DNA of 64,000 nucleotides from Chaetoderma sp. LZ-2023a. Its lineage: Eukaryota > Mollusca > Caudofoveata > Chaetodermatida > Chaetodermatidae. Of the stretch, positions 59,101 through 64,000 are shown in pieces. Each line of letters starts with the position of its first letter. Positions within the stretch are counted from its first letter, which is position 1. A program made the translations under genes and the position numbers. The notes below the pieces were generated by a model that was given only the letters and a program-made list of their open reading frames with translations, did no database searches and was not told the origin of the DNA. The stretch covers positions 91,688,579 through 91,752,578 of the forward strand of contig CM067369.1 in the NCBI GenBank assembly GCA_034401795.1. The letters are read 5' to 3'.

Positions 59101-61781
59101 TGTGTGTGCGTGCGTGCGTGCGTGCGTGCGTGCATGCATGCGTGTGTGAGTGCGTGTCAGTAAGATTAACATTGTGATAGCCGTTTAATGGTCAAAATTT
59201 GTCAACATGAAAAAATTTCCAGTGTGAATGTCCATTTGCATTTTTGTTTAAAAATGTACTACGGGAATGACTGGCTCAGTAATTGAACCAAGCAATGGAG
59301 GAGTCCAGTTTTAGATATGCCCCGCCCATCTCTAGCTAAACTACACCCACTCTTTGACCGTGTTGGAATCGATCGATCCATGCATACATTCTTTGAATCT
59401 CAATTTTCAGAAAACTATACAGATAAGCTGTTGAATATTTTGAAACTAATTTTACTGGGTGCTGTTGCTGTCTAGTCTATAACAGCGGCCAGTCAAATTC
59501 GTTTCAAAATATTCAACGGCATGTTTATTAAATAGTAAACACATACAATTCGTACAACATGGGCGTAGTCCATCATCAATCATGCATTCATGCATTCGAA
59601 CTTATCTATGTCATTCATGATGTAATTCATTATGATGTCAGCATACATGTCACGTAGTTGATTATGAGGTCATATGATTGACTGAGAAACTGGATTCATG
59701 AATTCAGTGCTAAATCTTTAAAAAAAAAAGAACACTGCAGATGCTGCTTTTCCCGGCTTGAACACTAACAGGTTAAACACTGCAGATGCTGCTTTTCCCG
59801 GCTTGAACACTAACAGGTTAAACACTGCAGAGGCTGCTTTTCCCGGCTAGATCACTAACAGCTTAAACACTGCAGAGGCTGCTTCTCCCGGCATGATCAA
59901 TAACAGGTTAAACACTGCAGAAGCTGCTTTTCCCGGCTTGAACACTAACAGGTTAAACACTGCAGAGGCTGCTTTTCCCAGCTTGATCACTAACAGCTTA
60001 AACACTGCAGATGCTGCTTTTCCCGGCTTGAACACTAACATGTTAAACACTGCAGATGCTGCTTTTCCCGGCTTGAACACTAACAGGTTAAACACTGCAG
60101 AGGCTGCTTTTCCCGGCTAGATCACTAACAGCTTAAACACTGCAGAGGCTGCTTTTCCCGGCATGATCACTAACAGGTTAAACACTGCAGAAGCTGCTTT
60201 TCCCGGCTTTAACACTAACTGAGGTTAAACCCTGCAGAGACTGCTTCTCCCGGCTTGAACACTAACAGGTTAAACACTGCAGAGGCTGCTTTTCCCGGCT
60301 TGATCACTAACAGCTTAAACACTGCAGAGGCTGCTTTTCCTGGCTTGATCACTAACAGTTTAAACACTGCAGAGGCTTCTTAAGTTCTTTTCCTGGCTTG
60401 AACACTAATAGGTTAAACCATGCAGAGGCTTCTTTTCCCGGCTTGAACACTAACAGGTTAAACACTGCAGAGACTGCTTTTACCAGCTTGTACACTAACA
60501 GGTTAAACACTGCAGAGGCTTCTTTTTCTGGCTTGAACACTTACAGGTTAAACACTGCAGATGCTTCTTTTCCCGGCTTGAACACTAACAGGTTAAACAC
60601 TGCAGAGGCTGCTTTTACCAGCTTGTACACTAACAGGTTAAACACTGCAGAGGCTGTTTTACCAGGTTGTACACTAACAGGTTAAACACTGCAGATGCTT
60701 CTTTTCCCGGCTTGAACACTAACAGGTTAAACACTGCAGAGGCTGCTTTTACCAGCTTGTACACTAACAGGTTAAACACTGCAGAGGCTTCTTTTTCTGA
60801 CTTGAACACTTACAGGTTAAACACTGCAGAGGCTGCTTTTCCCGGCTTGAACACTAACAGGTTAAACACTGCAGAGGCTGTTTTACCAGGTTGTACACTA
60901 ACAGGTTAAACACTGCAGATGCTTCTTTTCCCGGCTTGAACACTAACAGGTTAAACACTGCAGAGGCTGCTTTTACCAGCTTGTACACTAACAGGTTAAA
61001 CACTGCAGAGGCTGCTTTTACCAGCTTGTACACAACAGGTTAAACACTGCAGAGGCTTCTTTTCCCGGCTTGAACACTAACAGGTTAAACACTGTTTACC
61101 AGGTTGTACACTAACAGGTTAAACACTGCAGAGGCTTCTTTTCCCGGCTTGAACACTAACAGGTTAAACACTGCAGAAGCTGCTTTTCTCGGCTTGTACA
61201 CTACCAGGTTAAACACTGCAGAGGCTTCTTTTCCCGGATTGAACACTAACAGGTTAAACACTGCAGAGGCTGCTTTTCTCGGCTTGAACACTAACAGGTT
61301 AAACACTGAAGAGGCTGCTTTTCTCGGCTAGAACACTAACAGGTTAAACAAGATCATTAGATGGCACTATAAATTGTCCCTAAAGACAGTTGGTCTCCTA
61401 ATACAGGTTAGCTGCTGTAACTTCAGCGCGCTGGCCACAAGAAGTTGGTCTTGTGAGGATGTGCCACTTTGCATGTATATTTCTAGTTGAGCTAGTAACA
61501 TATGTCTTTTGTGAGAAATAAGCAAAGCTTTAGTCAATGTAGCATTTTGAACCATTGATTTTTCATAGGCACACATACTTAAATGTGTGTGCACATGCGT
61601 GAACAAGCCAGGTGTGTGTGTGGTGTGTGGAGGGGGCGGGTGAGGGCTTGTGGGGCACTGGGGGGGGGGGGGGAATGGTGGGGTGTGTGTCATCCTTACC
61701 TAGTGGTTTATCTTGTATTGGTGGGTTGTGGCAGCTCATGTGATAGCCTTTATCACAAGCATCACAGAACAGCATTGCATC
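53050..61781 (-). CDS. PHD-finger and SAM-domain protein, last five coding exons (partial gene)
   Basis: Exons 61781-61700, 57385-57290, 55647-55578, 54640-54493, 53178-53050, all with AG/GT borders and matching phases (1, 1, 2, 0, stop). The joined protein end has a PHD zinc finger second half ([20 protein letters not shown], then GKWVCGKC), a Ser/Asn-rich linker, and a C-terminal SAM domain ([57 protein letters not shown]). The SAM closely resembles SAMD1/atherin and SAMD13; the PHD resembles KAT6/DPF second fingers. Likely a nuclear chromatin reader that polymerises or pairs through SAM. The first exons lie right of the window. Introns hold several MITEs and a minisatellite. Confidence 0.88.
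53205..53601 (-). repeat. MITE family A
   Basis: Reverse orientation with an intact hairpin (TTTGACTGGGCACTGTTGCT / AGCAACAGCACCCAGTCAAA), ending AAATGGATTCCTCTATT. Lies in the last intron of the PHD/SAM gene. Confidence 0.85.
53602..54490. other. intron of the PHD/SAM gene with diverged short repeats
   Basis: Units of CTTTCxGCAAxAxTGTTTxCAAAATAxxxxACATT and GGTxxxGAACAAGTATGGCAAT-like phrases recur at about 54100, 54280 and 54420 (about 140-180 bp apart). No coding content. Confidence 0.5.
54493..54640 (-). CDS. PHD/SAM gene, exon with SAM helices 1-2
   Basis: Acceptor CTGTTACAG, donor GTAAGA. Encodes an acidic linker, then [20 protein letters not shown] and EAFQEQ. Enters in phase 2, leaves in phase 0. 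Confidence 0.9.
55578..55647 (-). CDS. PHD/SAM gene, 70-nt linker exon
   Basis: Acceptor CTTCAG, donor GTAGGT. Ser/Pro-rich linker [19 protein letters not shown]. Phase 1 in, phase 2 out, fitting both neighbours. Confidence 0.8.
55943..56260 (+). repeat. MITE family A, diverged
   Basis: AATGGGGGAATCCAGTTTTA start; one hairpin arm is shortened (AAGCTGTTGTTCTGGCAGCA). In an intron. Confidence 0.75.
56890..57083. repeat. MITE family E, best copy
   Basis: TTAACCCTTACCACTCTGGT at the left is inverse to ACATCAGAGCGGTAAGGGTTAA at the right (20-base core). Central hairpin CAACAATTTTGGTGGACGAT / ATCAAATTTGTTG. Confidence 0.8.
57080..57264. repeat. MITE family B
   Basis: Shares its left TTAA with the family E copy at 56890-57083. 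Hairpin TTACCACTGGAATTGACTGT / GAGCCAGTTATTCAAGTG; right end GTTAAAGGGTTAA. Confidence 0.75.
57290..57385 (-). CDS. PHD/SAM gene, exon ending the PHD finger
   Basis: Acceptor TTTCTTTCAG, donor GTATGG. Encodes [20 protein letters not shown] and an Asn/Ser tail. KWVCGKC supplies the last Cys pair of the finger begun in the previous exon. Confidence 0.88.
57795..58081 (+). repeat. MITE family A without central hairpin
   Basis: ACGGATGACTCCAGCTTTAG start, AAACTGGAATCGTCCATT end. The hairpin is precisely missing between AACTATACTGGTAA and CAGCATGTTTATTAG. Confidence 0.8.
58549..58790. repeat. MITE family F candidate
   Basis: TTAACTGTCTCGCTGCCAAG start; hairpin CAATTTGACAGAAAGTTG, GGTGGCTAAGCCACC, CAACTTTAAGTCAAATTG. 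Similar to 13.75 kb. Confidence 0.6.
59100..59145 (+). repeat. (TGCG)n simple repeat
   Basis: GTGTGTGCGTGCGTGCGTGC and continuing, with two TGCATGCA interruptions. Confidence 0.85.
59169..59291 (+). repeat. MITE family B, left part (split by MITE A)
   Basis: TTAACATTGTGATAGCCGTTTAATGGTC-type start, GAATGTCCATTTGCATTTTT, ending in the hairpin ACGGGAATGACTGGCTCAGT where MITE A begins. Confidence 0.7.
59292..59706 (+). repeat. MITE family A inserted in MITE B
   Basis: GCAATGGAGGAGTCCAGTTT start, full hairpin, GAAACTGGATTCATGAATTC end. Immediately followed by AGTGCTAAATCTTTAAAAAA, the second half of the interrupted MITE B. Confidence 0.8.
59731..61350 (+). repeat. 45-bp minisatellite, about 36 copies
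   Basis: Unit in two pieces: AACACTGCAGAGGCTGCTTT then TCCCGGCTTGAACACTAACAGGTTA (given here as consecutive parts, 45 bases). Variants (TTTTACCAGCTTGTACAC, TTCTTTTCCCGG) form higher-order alternation in the second half. Because 45 is a multiple of 3, it gives 15-residue repeated frames on both strands; nothing suggests translation. The unit resembles the right terminus of MITE B (CACTGCAGAGGC, CCGGCTTGACCATTAA). It lies in the intron before the last PHD exon pair. Confidence 0.95.
61640..61685 (+). repeat. G-rich simple sequence near PHD exon donor
   Basis: G run and GGGTGTGTGT within 20 bases of the donor at 61699. Confidence 0.7.
61700..61781 (-). CDS. PHD/SAM gene, PHD-finger exon
   Basis: Acceptor TTCTCATAG, donor GTAAGG. 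Encodes [20 protein letters not shown] then PIQDKPLG: C-x2-C, H-x2-C of a PHD finger. The first Cys pair must be in an upstream exon outside the window. Confidence 0.88.
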
Positions 61782-61990
61782 CTATGAGAAAAACGTAAGG
61801 AGATTTCAACTCATTTATATAAACCTATCATTGAAAGAACAAATTTAATTAAATTTGCTATATTTCTTCAACATTCATGATTTGGTTCATATTTACAAAT
61901 ATGATAACTGACATGCATTTTACATTTAACATGGTGATGCTAAAACATGTGACTTTCAAAGACAGGAACAGTTTCCCCCGCAATATTACT

Positions 61991-62193
61991 TTAACCCTTT
62001 CACCGATGAAGTCCCCATATCTCATTTTCAAACCCTACATGAAAACTGCTGAATATTTTGAACTTAATTTGACTGGAAGCAGTTGCTGCCTCAGCAATGG
62101 CTTCCAGTCGAATTAATATCAAAATATTCAACAGAATGAGTTTTATATCGCAAAGAATTTACTTTTTCAGGGATTTGTCTGTGAAATGGTTAA
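61991..62193. repeat. MITE family C
   Basis: TTAACCCTTTCACCGATGAA at the left; GGGATTTGTCTGTGAAATGG then TTAA at the right. The centre uses the family A-like arm GAATATTTTGAACTTAATTT with loop CTGCCTCAGCAATGG. Confidence 0.8.
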
Positions 62194-62440
62194 CACCATT
62201 AGTGGTCAGGCCAGGTGAGAAACAGTTCAGCAGTGGTCTTGAGCAATCTCCATTTGTGGACAAAGAGAAGACTATTTAAAAAAATTTACCACTGTAGTGA
62301 CTGATTTGATAAAAGAGCCAGTCATTCGAGTGTTACATTTTCAAGAATAATCTTTTCTTGGACTGCAAATTTACATTTTCTATGACAATACTGACATTTT
62401 TTTGGAATACATTTGACCATTTTGACCAAGGGTTTGACAT
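62189..62440. repeat. MITE family B, abutting MITE C
   Basis: Its left TTAA (62189-62192) is also the right TTAA of MITE C. Contains AACAGTTCAGCAGTGGTCTT, AAATTTACCACTGTAGTGAC and TTTCTTGGACTGCAAATTTA. Confidence 0.7.
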
Positions 62441-62498
62441 GAGCATAAATCTTAGATTGACCAGCGCTCATCGCAGGCTCCCCAGCCAAAGCCTTATT

Positions 62499-62720
62499 TT
62501 AACCCTTTAATTGTCAAAATTTGGGAACCAAAGTTGAGATCTATGTTTATTGAATGTCCATTTATAGGCCTATTTTTGAATGGTTACCACTGAAATCATC
62601 AGTTCGCTTATCGAGCCAGTCCTTCAGTTGTAAATTGTCAAAATTAGTCCTCTCTTGAGCTGCAAATGGATACTTCCCAAGACAACTGCAGAGGTTATTT
62701 TCTGCTGGCCTGATCATTAG
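62499..62720. repeat. MITE family B
   Basis: TTAACCCTTTAATTGTCAAA at the left; hairpin CAGTTCGCTTATCGAGCCAG; AACTGCAGAGGTTATTTTCT and GGCCTGATCATTAG at the right. Confidence 0.75.
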
Positions 62721-62816
62721 TCTTCATGAACCTTTGTCTTTCAAACTACAAAACACATTTTCTGTGTGGTGGATTTGAAATGGAAATACTGAGTGTTCAG
62801 TGATCAATCCTGGCAT

Positions 62817-63016
62817 TAATCCCTTCACCGATGAATTCCCAATATCTCATTTTCAAAGTAACCATACAGGAAAAATGTTGAATATTTCTAAATTAATTTA
62901 ACTAGCTGCTTGGGCAGCTATGGCTTTCAGCTAAATTAATTTCAAAATATTGAACCAAATAAGTTTTATATCATAAAGGATTTACTTTTTCACGGATTTG
63001 TCCTTGTAAAGGTTAA
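62817..63016. repeat. MITE family C, second copy
   Basis: TTAATCCCTTCACCGATGAA at the left, CACGGATTTGTCCTTGTAAA then GGTTAA at the right. Loop GCTGCTTGGGCAGC. Confidence 0.8.
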
Positions 63017-63579
63017 TGGCCACGAAAATCAAAATCTTTGCTTGCTTATTGCCGATTGCACACCTATGGCTCAGGTACGCCTAAGTTACCAGCTGAGTGG
63101 GGATCAGGTAATTGCTGCTTAAACCTGACTTAAGCCGAGATCGACTGAGAAGGACTTCGCTTGCTGATTGGCAAACAGAGATTGGCTTATGTGAACTAAG
63201 CTCAAGCTCGACTTCGCTTCTGATTCAGTAATTTTCACTATGTCTTCTAAAGTAAAAATGCCTAATTTTACAGAGCAAGCTTGTATGGAGATGGGAAGGC
63301 ATCATAGATGACGTAAAATAGCTACACCAGATCCACTTGCCTAATCCATATGATCGGATTATGATGCTGCTGCTGCTGCAACTGCTGATGATGATGATGA
63401 TGATGCTGGTGGTGGTGGTGCATGTGGTTTGGGTAGGGTGGGTCCTAGTCATGTGCTCAGCCACAATAACGAATTGTTTTAAAAATTTTTAATAAAGTCA
63501 AATATGCTTCTATTGAGGGCATTGAAGGCATGTCATGTTTGGTAGCTGCAGCATCAGCAGCAGTATAGTAGTAGTAGTT

Positions 63580-63618
<39 letters not shown>

Positions 63619-63854
63619 TCGGCAGTAGCAGTCAATTGTAGTAAACAACATTAATTTGGCCCGTTAAAATGAAATAATTTGCCATTTACTACAGTGATCT
63701 TAGGTCTGAACATAGTCAATAGCAGGTTCAAATTTTACAGCACTCTGAGGGGGAAAACTTACTAAGCCAAGCCTGTGTGCAAGCGGGTGCAAAAACAGAG
63801 CTACGCTTAATCCCGAAATCACGTTGAGCGTGGATTGAGCTATACGTGCACAAC
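63017..63854. other. gene-free; triplet repeats
   Basis: GCTGCTGCTGxxACTGCTGATGATG at about 63367-63420 and (GTA)n at about 63570-63620. The borders TAATGGCC (63015) and GGCCATTA (63846) are inverse and could be the ends of one inserted element (low confidence). Confidence 0.45.
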
Positions 63855-64000
63855 CGGCCATTAGTGTATGCCCATTTGCATGCCATGAGAAGACTATTTT
63901 TGAGAATTTACTACTGGAATGACTGGATCGGTCATAAAGAGAGTTATCCCAGTAGTAAATTATTTTTAAACGGTCTTCTTTTGCCCCAAATGAACATTTG
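63855..64000. repeat. MITE family B, cut by window edge
   Basis: GCCCATTTGCATGCCATGAG, ATTTACTACTGGAATGACTG, hairpin inverse, TCTTCTTTTGCCCCAAATGA. Confidence 0.7.

Noticed and set aside
59847..61331. Repeated 15-residue protein frames on both strands
   Set aside because: Explained by the 45-bp minisatellite period being a multiple of three; variants break the frame often.
59731..61350. CRISPR-like array of regular repeats
   Set aside because: Units are contiguous 45-bp repeats with no unique spacers, in a eukaryotic genome.

Overview
This window is metazoan genomic DNA, most likely from a marine invertebrate. Signs are introns with GT-AG borders, AT-rich non-coding sequence, long simple repeats, many MITE-like hairpins, a Tc1 transposon, a DIRS-type retroelement and LINE remnants. 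Frequent TAGGCCTA-type words and the transposon mix would fit an echinoderm, hemichordate or similar animal, but the sequence alone does not settle this.

Two host genes can be supported, both on the minus strand. At 6.46-6.65 kb lies a first coding exon (signal peptide plus LRRNT cysteines) that looks like peroxidasin; its other exons would lie to the left, across or beyond a first intron holding a Tc1 copy. From 61.8 to 53.05 kb run the last five exons of a PHD-finger plus SAM-domain protein (SAMD1/atherin-type SAM). Their splice phases agree exactly, and the introns are full of MITEs.

The rest is mobile or formerly mobile DNA. (1) 0.98-3.74 kb: a nearly intact Tc1 (DD34E) at the centre of a long palindrome. 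(2) 11.6-12.9 kb: a decayed LINE reverse transcriptase, with 3' ends of the same family at 21.2 and 51.8 kb. (3) 18.2-19.26 kb (+) and 26.75-31.3 kb (-): two decayed copies of a large multidomain family with N-terminal zinc-binding residues, a conserved central region of unknown function, a PIN/FEN-like nuclease domain and a cysteine-rich tail. (4) 32.6-34.4 kb: the C-terminal part of a pogo/jerky-like DDE transposase with a PHD-like finger. (5) 45.16-51.76 kb: a whole DIRS retroelement (gag, RT-RNase H, tyrosine recombinase) with inverted termini and an internal complementary region that is the complement of both outer ends.

At least six MITE-like families fill the gaps. Several (called B, C, E and F here) end in TTAAC-type termini, mostly TTAACC, and have central hairpins, which suggests a TTAA-targeting transposase. 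A 45-bp minisatellite of about 36 copies (59.73-61.35 kb) appears to have grown from the end of a family B MITE. Nesting gives a relative history: MITE B inside the nuclease-family tail, MITE A inside MITE B, and DIRS next to a truncated MITE B and a LINE end.
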